Positions 19,246-29,025 of a stretch of DNA of 64,000 nt are shown here, one piece after another. Source of the DNA: Winogradskyella pacifica (GTDB taxonomy: Bacteria; Bacteroidota; Bacteroidia; Flavobacteriales; Flavobacteriaceae); contig NZ_JABFDI010000003.1 of assembly GCF_013403915.1 (NCBI RefSeq), forward strand, positions 1-64,000, given 5' to 3'. Under the pieces are notes generated by a model. It did no database searches, was not told the origin of the DNA, and saw only the letters and a program-made list of their open reading frames with translations. The position numbers were made by a program, and so were the translations under genes. Positions within the stretch are counted from its first letter, which is position 1, and every line of letters starts with the position of its first letter.

Positions 19246-19647
19246 TTAACCTTTTTTTACTTCCGGTTTTTCAGCTAGTTCTTTATCATAACTCATAAAG
19301 AGGTTTATCCAAATATTACGAGATAAACGCATAATTACAGGCATAAATCCAATTAAGGTAGCTATAATTGCAATAAAAGCAATTGTTAAAGACGATCCCA
19401 ATATGTTGTAGCTAATAATAAATGCAGCTACAGAAAAAGCAATACCAACGGCATAACTTACATACATCGAGCCATAGAAAAAAGAGGGTTCTATTTCGTA
19501 TTTCGTCTTACAATGAGAGCACGTTTCCTGCATTTTTATAACTTCAGAAAGTGCGTAAGGATTTGTGTTCTGATACATGGATTCTTGATGACATTTTGGA
19601 CATACACCAAAAAGAATACTATAAAGTTTCATTCCTTTTCTAATCAT
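19246..19647 (-). CDS. DUF983 family zinc-ribbon membrane protein
   Basis: The 133-residue protein has two CxxC pairs near the start (CPKCHQES and CSHCKTKYE), suggesting a zinc ribbon, and two membrane helices (about 58-78 and 82-105) in the C-terminal half. This is the DUF983 layout. The molecular function is not known. It converges on the FAD oxidoreductase gene and is divergent from the ABC-F gene. Confidence 0.85.
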   Translation of the reverse strand: MIRKGMKLYSILFGVCPKCHQESMYQNTNPYALSEVIKMQETCSHCKTKYEIEPSFFYGSMYVSYAVGIAFSVAAFIISYNILGSSLTIAFIAIIATLIGFMPVIMRLSRNIWINLFMSYDKELAEKPEVKKG

Positions 19648-19759
19648 AACTAAAACCTTTACTTTTGCGTTTTTCTAAGACACTGCGAAGATAAAATAAT
19701 ATAACTGATGCACTGTAACAATTGTAACGTAAAACACAATTGTAATATTCAAAAAACTT

Positions 19760-21667
19760 ATGCTAAATATCCATAATCTTTCAATATCATTTCAAGGAGA
19801 ATATCTTTTTGAAGAAATTACTTTTAAACTCGGTCTTGGTGATCGTATTGGCTTAATTGGTAAAAATGGAGCAGGGAAATCAACAATGCTTCGTATTTTA
19901 TCTAAAGAGCAAGAAGCCGATTCTGGTCAGATTGCTGCCGATAAGGATATGAGAATCGGATTTTTAAAACAAGATATTGATTTCGATTTAGGTAAAACAG
20001 TATTAGAAGAATCTTACCAAGCTTTTAAAGAAATTAAAAAGTGTGAAGCGCAGCTAGAAGATATTAATACACAGTTAGCCGAACGAACGGATTATGAAAG
20101 TGAGACTTATCATCAGTTAATGGTTGATTTGAATGATATTCAGCACCAATACGAAATTTTAGGTGGGTATAATTATCAAGGTGAAACGGAGAAAATTCTT
20201 CAAGGTTTAGGTTTTAAACGCGAAGATTTTGATAAGCTAACCGATACCTTTTCTGGTGGTTGGAGAATGCGAATTGAATTAGCAAAACTGTTGCTTCAAA
20301 ATAATGATTTATTACTTTTAGATGAGCCAACTAACCACTTAGATATTGAATCTATTATTTGGTTAGAGAACTTCTTAAAAGGCTACACGGGTGCCGTTGT
20401 TATTGTATCTCACGATAAAATGTTTTTAGATAATGTTACCAATCGTACGATTGAAATTTCATTAGGTAGAATCTACGACTACAATAAGCCTTATTCTCAG
20501 TTTTTGGTATTGCGTAAGGAAATGAAGATTCAACAATTGGCAGCTCAGAAGAATCAGGAGAAACAAATTCAGCAAACCGAAAAGCTTATTGAAAAATTTA
20601 GAGCTAAAGCGTCTAAAGCGACCATGGCACAATCGCTGATTAAAAAATTAGATAAGATAGATCGTATTGAAGTCGATGAAGATGACAATAGTGTAATGTC
20701 TTTAAAATTCCCCGTCTCTATTACGCCAGGTAAGGTAGTTGTAGAATTGGAAAATGTGTCTAAACGCTATGGAGACTTGCAAGTATTGCATAATGTGAAT
20801 TTAGCAGTTCCTAGAGATATTAAAACGGCTTTTGTTGGACAAAACGGACAAGGGAAGTCAACTTTAGCTAAAATTATTGTTGGTGAAATTAAGCACGAAG
20901 GAAAATTAAATCTAGGACATAATGTTCAAATTGGCTATTTCGCGCAAAACCAAGCAGAGTATTTAGATGGTAATAAAACCGTTTTAGATACGATGATTGA
21001 TGCAGCAAATGAAACCAATAGAAGTAAGGTTCGTGATATTTTAGGATCGTTCTTATTTAGAGGTGAGGAAGCAGAGAAATACGTAAGAGTACTTTCGGGA
21101 GGGGAACGAAACCGTTTAGCTTTAGCGAAGTTATTGTTGCAGCCATTAAACGTCCTTATTATGGATGAGCCAACAAATCACTTAGATATTAAATCTAAAA
21201 ATGTATTAAAAGAAGCGTTAACGCAATTTGAAGGCACTTTAATTTTAGTATCTCACGATAGAGATTTTCTTCAAGGGTTGACAGACACGGTGTATGAATT
21301 TAAAGATCAGAATATCAAAGAATATTTAGGTGATATTGATTTTTACCTAGAACAACGTAATCTCGAAAATTTAAGAGAAGCTGAAAAAAGAACAGTTATA
21401 GCAGACAAACCTAAAGAAAGTAATAAACAGAGTTACGAGGATCAAAAGAAATTAAAGTCTTTAAATAATAAGTTGAGCAATATTGAATCTAAAATTAATC
21501 AACTTGAAAAAGACATTAAAGCTGATGATTTAAGATTGGCAACGGATTATGATAAAACTGCTTCAGACCCTAAATTTTTTGATGATTATCAGAAAAAGAA
21601 GAAGTCTTTGAGTAAATTAATGGAAGATTGGGAGTCCGTTCAGTTTGATCTAGATGCTATTTCTTAA
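19760..21667 (+). CDS. ABC-F family ATPase (Uup/EttA-like)
   Basis: The 635-residue soluble protein has two ABC domains in tandem and no membrane domain. Walker A motifs are GKNGAGKS (near residue 36) and GQNGQGKS (near 362); signature motifs are FSGGWRMR and LSGGERNR; Walker B ends LLDEPTNHLD and IMDEPTNHLD. A charged linker joins them and a C-terminal coiled coil (residues about 560-625) resembles Uup. Such proteins act on ribosomes during translation. A -7 box TACTTTTG lies at 19660-19667. Confidence 0.95.
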   Translation: MLNIHNLSISFQGEYLFEEITFKLGLGDRIGLIGKNGAGKSTMLRILSKEQEADSGQIAADKDMRIGFLKQDIDFDLGKTVLEESYQAFKEIKKCEAQLEDINTQLAERTDYESETYHQLMVDLNDIQHQYEILGGYNYQGETEKILQGLGFKREDFDKLTDTFSGGWRMRIELAKLLLQNNDLLLLDEPTNHLDIESIIWLENFLKGYTGAVVIVSHDKMFLDNVTNRTIEISLGRIYDYNKPYSQFLVLRKEMKIQQLAAQKNQEKQIQQTEKLIEKFRAKASKATMAQSLIKKLDKIDRIEVDEDDNSVMSLKFPVSITPGKVVVELENVSKRYGDLQVLHNVNLAVPRDIKTAFVGQNGQGKSTLAKIIVGEIKHEGKLNLGHNVQIGYFAQNQAEYLDGNKTVLDTMIDAANETNRSKVRDILGSFLFRGEEAEKYVRVLSGGERNRLALAKLLLQPLNVLIMDEPTNHLDIKSKNVLKEALTQFEGTLILVSHDRDFLQGLTDTVYEFKDQNIKEYLGDIDFYLEQRNLENLREAEKRTVIADKPKESNKQSYEDQKKLKSLNNKLSNIESKINQLEKDIKADDLRLATDYDKTASDPKFFDDYQKKKKSLSKLMEDWESVQFDLDAIS

Positions 21668-21743
21668 GAATAATTAAGATTTTTTTAACGGCTTCAGTTG
21701 GCTTTAAAGTTAGCTTTGTAAATTATTGACGACCAACGTGCTT

Positions 21744-22883
21744 ATGTTAAGAAAAATTATTTTATCCGTTTTAGGAGTTGCATTAATAATTGGTGCAATC
21801 ATTTTTGCAAATTATCTTATAGATAATAAGCATAAACCGAAACCTGTAATACCAAAAGTTGTTAAAACAGTACTCGTAGATACTGTGAAAAACAGCACAA
21901 TCCCCATAGTGATTGCTGCAAATGGAAACTTAACTGCTATGCAACGGGTGGAGTTGTACTCTGAAGTTCAGGGATTGTTTTTAACAGGTTCAAAGCTATT
22001 TAAGCCAGGTCAGAAATTCAACAAAGGGGAAACATTAATTCGCTTAGATGCATCAGAATATTATGCTAGTGTGCAATCTGCAAAAAGTGATTTGTATAAT
22101 AGTATTGCAGCTATAATGCCAGATTTACGTTTAGATTTTCCTGATGTATTCCAAAAATGGCAAACCTATCTAAATGGATTTGATTTAAATAAAACCACTC
22201 CAAAATTACCTGAAATTTCAGGGGAAAAAGAAAACTACTTCATTACTGGTCGAGGCATTGTAAGCGCTTTCTACAATGTAAAGAACCTAGAGCAACGCTT
22301 AACAAAATATAGAATTATTGCACCATTCTCGGGGATATTAACAGAAGCCTTAGTTACAGAAGGGACGTTGGTCAGAAATGGTCAGAAGTTAGGTGAGTTT
22401 ATAAATCCTTCAATTTACGAAATGGAAGTTGCTGTTAGCAAGTCTTTTGCTGATATACTAAAAGTGGGTGAGAACGTTGCTTTAACAAGCTTAGATAATA
22501 CCAAGACTTATGAAGGTAAAGTGTCTCGTGTTAACGGAAGTATAGATGCAACCACACAAACCATAACGGCTTATATTGCCGTTGAACATTCGGATCTTAA
22601 GGAAGGAATGTATCTTGAAGCAAATTTGAATGCAGAAAAGGTTGAAAATGCTATTGAGATTGACAGAAACTTGTTATTAGATAGTCAAGAAATATATATA
22701 ATTAAAGATAGTTTACTTGATGTTATTGCGGTAAAACCAGCCCATTTTTCTAATACAAGTGTCGTTTTAAGAGACGTTCCAAACGGAACTATAATTTTAA
22801 GAAAACCAGTTCCTGGTGCCTACGCAGGTATGCATGTGAAAGCTGCAAGTAATGGTGATAAAACCTCTGACTCTATTCAATAA
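21744..22883 (+). CDS. RND efflux periplasmic adaptor subunit
   Basis: The protein of about 379 residues starts with one membrane helix (MLRKIILSVLGVALIIGAII) and carries the HlyD/AcrA-type barrel-sandwich hybrid and beta-barrel domains (SEVQGLFLTGSKLFKPGQKFNKGETLIRLD, then YRIIAPFSGILTEALVTEGTLV). The helical hairpin is short. I start at the ATG 21744 rather than the TTG at 21726. Its stop overlaps the next start (TAATG), so adaptor, pump and TolC-like channel form one operon. The substrate is unknown. Confidence 0.93.
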   Translation: MLRKIILSVLGVALIIGAIIFANYLIDNKHKPKPVIPKVVKTVLVDTVKNSTIPIVIAANGNLTAMQRVELYSEVQGLFLTGSKLFKPGQKFNKGETLIRLDASEYYASVQSAKSDLYNSIAAIMPDLRLDFPDVFQKWQTYLNGFDLNKTTPKLPEISGEKENYFITGRGIVSAFYNVKNLEQRLTKYRIIAPFSGILTEALVTEGTLVRNGQKLGEFINPSIYEMEVAVSKSFADILKVGENVALTSLDNTKTYEGKVSRVNGSIDATTQTITAYIAVEHSDLKEGMYLEANLNAEKVENAIEIDRNLLLDSQEIYIIKDSLLDVIAVKPAHFSNTSVVLRDVPNGTIILRKPVPGAYAGMHVKAASNGDKTSDSIQ

Positions 22884-25800
22884 TGAGAAAAATAATTGAA
22901 TATTTTATAAGGTATCATGTTGCAGTAAATGTATTAATTCTTGCATTTGTTATTTTTGGTATAATTGGGGCTTTGTCTTTAAAGTCATCTTTCTTTCCTC
23001 TTACTGAAACAAAAATTATTACTGTTAGTATTACCTATCCTGGTGCTTCACCTCAGGAAATAGAAGAAGGAATTGTACTTCAAATTGAAGATAACTTAAA
23101 AGGTTTAAAAGGTGTTGATAGAGTGACTTCTAAGTCGTTAGAAAACAGCGGATCCATAACCGTAGAGATTGATAAAGGAGAGAATATAGATTTCATGCTT
23201 CTAGAAGTTAAGAATGCGGTAGATCGTGTACCATCATTCCCTACAGGTATGGAGCCTTTAGTGGTTTCAAAACAAGAAATTGTAAGAGAAACCATTTCTT
23301 TTGCTATAAGCGGAGAGAATATTCCTTTGGTTACTTTAAAACAATTGGCTCGGCAAGTTGAAACCGATCTAAGAGGAATTGAAGGTATTTCTCAAATTGA
23401 ATTGTCTGGTTTTCCTGAAGAGGAAATAGAAATAGCGGTTAATGAAATAGACTTATTGGCTTATAATCTAACTTTTGAGGAGGTGGCTTCGGCAGTGAGT
23501 AATGCTAATATTTTAGTGACAGGCGGAAATGTAAAAACCGTTGCCGAAGAGTATTTAATTAGAGCTAACAACAGACAGTATTATGGTAAAGAACTCTTAA
23601 ATATTATTGTAAGAGCATCTTCTGATGGAAAAGTAATTCGATTAAAAGATGTGGCAATTGTTCGCGATCGTTTTTCTGAAACGCCAAACGCGACTTACTT
23701 TAATCAGAATTTATCTGTAAATATTGCAGTTACAAGTACTAATAATGAAGATTTAATTTCTTCTGCAGACAAGGTAAATGAATACATTGAAGGGTACAAC
23801 CAAATGTATAACAACGTGCAATTAGAAGTTGTTAACGATAGATCAATTACCTTAAATCAGCGGACACAACTATTAGCCGAAAATGCCATTGCAGGTATGT
23901 TGTTGGTATTGCTGTTTTTATCTATATTTTTAAATACAAGATTAGCGCTATGGGTTGCTTTTGGTTTGCCTATTTCGTTCTTGGGTATGTTTATTTTTGC
24001 ATCTCAATTTAATGTTACCATTAATGTTTTATCACTTTTTGGAATGATTATCGTTATTGGTATTTTGGTGGATGATGCCATTGTAATTGCAGAAAATATT
24101 TATCAGCATTACGAAAAAGGGAAATCACCAATTCAAGCTGCGATAGATGGTACTATGGAGGTAATACCACCTGTAGTATCCGCAATTATTACAACGGTTT
24201 TAGCATTTTCATTATTCTTCTTTTTAGATAGTAGAATAGGTGAGTTTTTTAGTGAGGTTGCTGTAATTGTAATTTTAACGCTTATTGTGTCTTTAATAGA
24301 AGCGCTTATAATTTTACCAGCGCATTTAGCACATTCTAAAGCGCTAAGAGCTCAGAAAGTAGACGCAAACCCTTCAAAAATAAAACAGTTTTTCTCTTTT
24401 ATGAAAAACCTTAATAAGGCAGGAGATCGATTTATGTCTTATCTAAGGGATAGAGTTTATACTCCGACTTTAAACTTTGTCTTAAATTTTAAAATTTTAT
24501 CACTAGGTATATTCGTTGCCTTATTAGTCTTAACACTTGGTTCGCTAGGCGGGGGTGTTATTGGAGTCACTATATTTCCGAGAATTGCGAGTGATTCTGC
24601 TAATATAGAATTGGTAATGCCAGCAGGTACGAATGTGGAAATTACAGATTCTATAATTTCTTTAATTGAAGAAAAATCATTCATCGTTAATGAAGAACTG
24701 ACAGAGAAATATCTAAAAGGCACCGGAAAACAACTATTTGAAAACACAATCGTTGATATTAGTAATAGCTCTAATGCACGATTAAGAATTAACCTTTTAC
24801 CAGGGGAAGAGCGACCAGACGAAATAAAAGCAGACTTAGTAACTAAGAGATTAGAAGAATTGGTTGGCCCAGTAATAGGAACAGAACGCCTTATCTATGG
24901 TTCTGGCGGTAATTTTGGGGGGAGTCCTGTGTCTGTATCGTTATTAAGTAATAATATTGAAGAGCTTAAAGCTTCTAAATTAGAACTGAAAAAATACTTG
25001 GAAACTAACCCATTACTTAAAGATATCGGAGATAATGATCCTGCTGGTATAAAAGAGATACGATTAGAACTCAAAGAAAGTGCTTATTTATTAGGTCTCG
25101 ATTTAAGAACGGTAATGGCTCAAATTCGTTCAGGATTTTTTGGATCACAAGCACAACGTTTTCAACGTGGACAAGATGAAATTAAAGTTTGGGTACGTTA
25201 CGACCGAGAAAATAGAAGTTCTATTAACGATTTAGATGACATGCGAATTGTAACTCCAACAGGAGAGCGTGTGACTCTAAAAGATATTGCTAGTTATAGT
25301 ATTGCAAGAGGAGATGTTGCAATTAATCACTTAGAAGGTAAACGAGAGATTCAGGTTTATGCCGATTTAAAAGATCCAAGTACAAGTAATACAGATATTT
25401 TAGAGGATATTAAAACGGTTTTTATTCCACAATTGCAATCTAAATATCCAACTATTAATGCCTCTTTTGAAGGACAGAATAGAGAAAAAGACAAACTAGT
25501 TGGTTCTTTAGGTGTTGCTGGTCCTATTATTTTAATATTAATTTATATCACTATTGCATTTACATTTAGAAGTTACTCGCAACCGTTTTTACTCCTTTTG
25601 TTAATTCCATTTAGTTTAACAGCTGTAGCTTGGGGACATTGGTTGTTAGGTTTTCAGGTTAATATTTTATCACTTCTAGGGATTATTGCTTTGATTGGTA
25701 TTATGGTGAATGATGGTTTGGTTCTAATAGGAAAGTTTAATAGTAATTTAAAAGAAGGGATGACTTTCGATTTGGCATTATCAGAAGCCGGAAAGTCACG

Positions 25801-26080
25801 TTTTAGAGCTATTTTCTTAACATCATTAACTACTGTTGCAGGTTTAGCGCCTTTACTATTAGAAAAAAGTAGACAAGCACAGTTTTTAAAGCCTATGGCA
25901 ATTTCTATTTCTTTCGGAATTGCTTATGCTACTATTTTAACCTTGTTGGTACTGCCTTTATTTTTATCGTTTAGTAACAGTATTAAACAGAATAGTAAAT
26001 GGTTGGCTACAGGAAATAAGATTACCAAAGAAGAAGTAGAACGTGCCATAAAAGAACAAAATGAAGCAAATGATCACTAA
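22883..26080 (+). CDS. RND efflux pump permease (AcrB/MdtB-like)
   Basis: The 1065-residue inner-membrane pump has the standard duplicated RND layout: helix 1 at residues 9-30, a large periplasmic domain, helices 2-6 near 330-480, helix 7 near 530, a second periplasmic domain and helices 8-12 near 870-1040. GMIIVIGILVDDAIVIAENIY carries the paired aspartates of the proton relay in helix 4. Drug or metabolite export is the family role. It overlaps the adaptor by one base and the outer-membrane gene by 20. Confidence 0.95.
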   Translation: MRKIIEYFIRYHVAVNVLILAFVIFGIIGALSLKSSFFPLTETKIITVSITYPGASPQEIEEGIVLQIEDNLKGLKGVDRVTSKSLENSGSITVEIDKGENIDFMLLEVKNAVDRVPSFPTGMEPLVVSKQEIVRETISFAISGENIPLVTLKQLARQVETDLRGIEGISQIELSGFPEEEIEIAVNEIDLLAYNLTFEEVASAVSNANILVTGGNVKTVAEEYLIRANNRQYYGKELLNIIVRASSDGKVIRLKDVAIVRDRFSETPNATYFNQNLSVNIAVTSTNNEDLISSADKVNEYIEGYNQMYNNVQLEVVNDRSITLNQRTQLLAENAIAGMLLVLLFLSIFLNTRLALWVAFGLPISFLGMFIFASQFNVTINVLSLFGMIIVIGILVDDAIVIAENIYQHYEKGKSPIQAAIDGTMEVIPPVVSAIITTVLAFSLFFFLDSRIGEFFSEVAVIVILTLIVSLIEALIILPAHLAHSKALRAQKVDANPSKIKQFFSFMKNLNKAGDRFMSYLRDRVYTPTLNFVLNFKILSLGIFVALLVLTLGSLGGGVIGVTIFPRIASDSANIELVMPAGTNVEITDSIISLIEEKSFIVNEELTEKYLKGTGKQLFENTIVDISNSSNARLRINLLPGEERPDEIKADLVTKRLEELVGPVIGTERLIYGSGGNFGGSPVSVSLLSNNIEELKASKLELKKYLETNPLLKDIGDNDPAGIKEIRLELKESAYLLGLDLRTVMAQIRSGFFGSQAQRFQRGQDEIKVWVRYDRENRSSINDLDDMRIVTPTGERVTLKDIASYSIARGDVAINHLEGKREIQVYADLKDPSTSNTDILEDIKTVFIPQLQSKYPTINASFEGQNREKDKLVGSLGVAGPIILILIYITIAFTFRSYSQPFLLLLLIPFSLTAVAWGHWLLGFQVNILSLLGIIALIGIMVNDGLVLIGKFNSNLKEGMTFDLALSEAGKSRFRAIFLTSLTTVAGLAPLLLEKSRQAQFLKPMAISISFGIAYATILTLLVLPLFLSFSNSIKQNSKWLATGNKITKEEVERAIKEQNEANDH

Positions 26081-27389
26081 AAGCAAACTTACCATTTTGT
26101 TTTTTGCATGCTGTCTTGGTTTGCAAGCACAAGAGGTGTTAACAAAAGAGCAAGCCGTTGCTACTGCTTTAGATAATAATTACGGAGTAAAAATCGCAAA
26201 GAATGCGGTTACAGTTGCTGAGAATAATACCAGTATTCTTAATACAGGCTTTCTGCCAACCCTTACTGGTAACGCAGGCGCAAACTATAATTTAGATAAT
26301 ACAGAAGCTGAATTTTCAGACGGAAGACCAGATGCGGTCTTAAATAGAGCCGAAAGTTCAAATTATAATGCCAGTTTGAGTCTGAATTACACATTATTTG
26401 ATGGCTTAGGTAGGCGTTATAATTATAAACGATTAAAGGAGCAATACCAATTATCAGAATTACAAGCTAGACAAACTATAGAAACGACCATACTTCAGTT
26501 ATTTTCTGTGTATTATAATGTGGCTCAACTTTCGGATAATTTAAACGCTTTAGAAGAAACGTTGAATAATACAAAAGATAGATTGATAAGAGCTGAATAT
26601 CAATTTGAATACGGCCAAAACACCAAATTAGAAGTTTTAAATGCGGAAGTTGATATTAACACCGACAGTATCAATATTATTAATACAAAGCAAGATATAA
26701 AAACGGCTAAACGCGACTTAAAATTAGTTTTAGGAGAAACATATTCTAATGATTTTAATGTTGAGACAGAAGTAGAGTTTACACTTCAGTTTCAAAAAGA
26801 TAGTTTATTTGAAAAAGCAAAAACACGTAATGTCGCATTGCTTCAAACTGAAAAAAATATTTTAATTAGTGAGCTCGATATTAATTCGGGTAAATCAGCA
26901 TATTTACCAACTATAGGTTTATCGGGTACTTATGGTTGGAATAAGAATGATAATAATGCCGTAGCACTTTTGGCAGTTTCTACAAATACAGGCTTGTCCG
27001 CAGGTTTAAACTTAAGTTGGAATTTGTTTGATGGTGGATCTACTATAACGAGAGTGAGGAATGCTAAGGTAAATCTTGAAACGCAAAAGCTTCAAAAAGA
27101 AAGTATCTTACTCAGTATAGAACGTGACTTTAATAATGCTTGGGATAACTACCAGAATAAATTAGAAATTTATAATATTCAGGAAAAGAATATTAAAACG
27201 GCTCAGAATAATTTTGACCGTACACAAGAAAAATTCAAAATAGGACAAGTTAATTCTATTGAATTTAGACAAGCGCAAGTCAACCTTCTTAATGCTGAAT
27301 TAAGTCGGAATCAGGCTAAATTTTCTGCTAAACTATCTGAGTTAGAAGTGCTTCAAATTAGTGGGGAGTTATTGAATGTTGAACTGTAG
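26061..27389 (+). CDS. TolC-family outer membrane channel
   Basis: The 442-residue protein has a signal peptide (LTILFFACCLGLQAQ) and the two repeated outer-membrane-efflux domains of TolC, each with long helices and short strands (NYTLFDGLGRRYNYKRLKEQYQL, LSWNLFDGGSTITRVRNAKVNL). It provides the exit duct for the adaptor and pump encoded upstream. The start could be 26061 or 26070 (both ATG); only the signal peptide changes by three residues. The 20-base overlap with the pump gene indicates coupled translation. Confidence 0.93.
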   Translation: MKQMITKSKLTILFFACCLGLQAQEVLTKEQAVATALDNNYGVKIAKNAVTVAENNTSILNTGFLPTLTGNAGANYNLDNTEAEFSDGRPDAVLNRAESSNYNASLSLNYTLFDGLGRRYNYKRLKEQYQLSELQARQTIETTILQLFSVYYNVAQLSDNLNALEETLNNTKDRLIRAEYQFEYGQNTKLEVLNAEVDINTDSINIINTKQDIKTAKRDLKLVLGETYSNDFNVETEVEFTLQFQKDSLFEKAKTRNVALLQTEKNILISELDINSGKSAYLPTIGLSGTYGWNKNDNNAVALLAVSTNTGLSAGLNLSWNLFDGGSTITRVRNAKVNLETQKLQKESILLSIERDFNNAWDNYQNKLEIYNIQEKNIKTAQNNFDRTQEKFKIGQVNSIEFRQAQVNLLNAELSRNQAKFSAKLSELEVLQISGELLNVEL

Positions 27390-27394
27390 ATGTT

Positions 27395-27577
27395 ATGGAA
27401 GAACATTTTTTTCAGTGCCCTTATTGTTGGGAGCAAATTTCAATGTTGATTGATTTATCTCAAAGCCGTCAAAGCTATATTGAAGATTGCGAAATTTGTT
27501 GTAATCCCATTCAACTTTCAATAGATATAAACAATCAAGAAATTGTAAGTTTTCAATATGAAAACATCGAACAATAA
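27395..27577 (+). CDS. CPXCG-motif cysteine-rich small protein
   Basis: This 60-residue protein has CPYC near the start and CEICC in the middle, giving a zinc-ribbon-like four-cysteine pattern. It matches the small CPXCG family found in many bacteria with no known role. It begins 5 bases after the TolC-like gene and is probably its last cistron. Confidence 0.85.
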   Translation: MEEHFFQCPYCWEQISMLIDLSQSRQSYIEDCEICCNPIQLSIDINNQEIVSFQYENIEQ

Positions 27578-27625
27578 AAACTGTTAATGTGTTCTTTTTT
27601 AGTGCTTTGTGTTTTATGAGTGTGT

Positions 27626-27654
27626 AGTTCGTCGAAAAAATTTGCAGTTCGTGG
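27626..27654 (+). promoter_or_regulatory. LytTR-like direct-repeat operator
   Basis: Two direct repeats, TAGTTCGTCG and CAGTTCGTGG, lie 20 bases apart (cores 27626-27634 and 27646-27654). They resemble half-sites of LytTR-domain regulators such as AlgR (CCGTTCGTC). A near -7 box, TATATTCG (27665-27672), lies downstream, with no TTG needed in between. The set precedes the LRR gene by about 55 bases. Confidence 0.5.
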
Positions 27655-27709
27655 TGATAGTAGTTATATTCGTGCTGTTATTGTGTCCCTCCACAAAAAA
27701 TCAACCACT

Positions 27710-28555
27710 ATGAAGACACTAAAAATAACATTACTATTCTGCTTGGTTTCAATATTCTCTTTTGCAGAGGTTTCTAAAGATCAAAAAACAGCGCTTGTAG
27801 ATTTATACAACGCAACCAATGGAGATTCTTGGACTCAATCATGGGATTTAGACCAACCCGTTTCAAAATGGCATGGAATAACCATAGACAATGAAAATGT
27901 TGTAGCCATAAATTTAAGTTTTAATGGTTTGAATGGAACACTTCCAGAATCAATTTCAAAATTAACACATTTAAAATCTCTTAATTTATCGTTTAATAAA
28001 ATAGGTGGTGAATTACCAAACACCCTAGTGAGTATGATTAACTTAGAAGAGTTAAAATTATTTTCTAATGTATTTAACGGTGAAATTCCTACTGATATCG
28101 GGGATTTAGGGAAATTAAAGTCACTAGAGTTATTTAATAATGACTTTGTAGGTGAGATTCCTTCATCAATAGGGAAGCTAACAAAATTAGAAAGTTTAAT
28201 ATTAAGTAGTAATCAATTAATAGGTCATCTTCCGTCTAATTTATCTAATTTAAAATCCTTAAAAGTTTTAAGCGTTTTCGATAACAGATTACTAGGAACA
28301 ATACCTTCAACAATAGGAGGATTAGCACAATTAGAAGAATTAGTATTATCAAATAATGCATTTTATGGTGAGTTACCAAGCGAACTAGCACAATTGACTA
28401 ATTTAAAAACATTACTATTAGGACAAAATCAATTTAAAGGCAATTTCGCAGCATTGAAGGCGAAGTTCCCAAATATTGTAGACTTTGACTTAGATGATGT
28501 CAATAGAAACAGTGCACTAGCGACATTAGATGCAGAGGAAGAAGACGAAAATTAA
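27710..28555 (+). CDS. Secreted leucine-rich repeat protein
   Basis: The 281-residue protein has a signal peptide (MKTLKITLLFCLVSIFSFAE), a cap segment with ALVDLYNATNGDSWTQSWD and about eight plant-like leucine-rich repeats of 23-24 residues (LxxLxSLxLSxNxLxGxLPxxL). It ends in an acidic stretch with no type IX sorting domain. I use the ATG at 27710; a longer frame from 27620 would run through the promoter and operator. It likely mediates protein or surface binding. A terminator follows. Confidence 0.88.
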   Translation: MKTLKITLLFCLVSIFSFAEVSKDQKTALVDLYNATNGDSWTQSWDLDQPVSKWHGITIDNENVVAINLSFNGLNGTLPESISKLTHLKSLNLSFNKIGGELPNTLVSMINLEELKLFSNVFNGEIPTDIGDLGKLKSLELFNNDFVGEIPSSIGKLTKLESLILSSNQLIGHLPSNLSNLKSLKVLSVFDNRLLGTIPSTIGGLAQLEELVLSNNAFYGELPSELAQLTNLKTLLLGQNQFKGNFAALKAKFPNIVDFDLDDVNRNSALATLDAEEEDEN

Positions 28556-28581
28556 GCAATAGTTATAGATAATATTTAGTG

Positions 28582-28619
28582 ACGCTCAAATTAATTTAAT
28601 ATTTGAGCGTTATTTTTTT
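28582..28619 (+). terminator. Terminator after LRR gene
   Basis: A ten-pair perfect stem ACGCTCAAAT / ATTTGAGCGT is followed by TATTTTTTTG. Confidence 0.85.
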
Positions 28620-28628
28620 GTTTATACT

Positions 28629-28657
28629 TTGGTATTCTAAAAAAAGTATTATCTTTG
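28629..28657 (+). promoter_or_regulatory. Promoter of initiator tRNA
   Basis: TTG (28629-28631), an 18-base spacer and TATCTTTG (28650-28657) match the Bacteroidota consensus well. The start would be near 28664, leaving a leader of about 65 bases before the tRNA. Confidence 0.75.
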
Positions 28658-28729
28658 CAGTCCCAAAACGATATGTCGGCATTATGGACCGAAAGTTAAA
28701 AGCTAAGAAAATCGTTTTTTGATTAACAT

Positions 28730-28802
<73 letters not shown>

Positions 28803-28813
28803 CTAAGTAAGAC

Positions 28814-28845
28814 AAGGCTTTCGAGAAATCGAAAGCCTTTTTTTT
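28814..28845 (+). terminator. Terminator after initiator tRNA
   Basis: The stem AAGGCTTTCGA / TCGAAAGCCTT with loop GAAA is followed by a run of eight T. Confidence 0.9.
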
Positions 28846-29025
28846 GACTTCCTTTCACTTCTTCCTATAATTATACTATCATCAATAGCATCAATAATTA
28901 ATTGTATTGCATTAATTAAGAATGCCTAATACGCCTAATTTTACAATAAGAAATTTAGAGATGGTTAAAGCTGTTTTGTTTTCATACTCTCTCTAAATAA
29001 ATGTTTAACCAATAAATTTAAAATT

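Noticed and set aside
27620..27709. 30-residue N-terminal extension of the LRR protein
   Set aside because: It would translate the operator repeats and the -7-like box, and the signal peptide begins at 27710.
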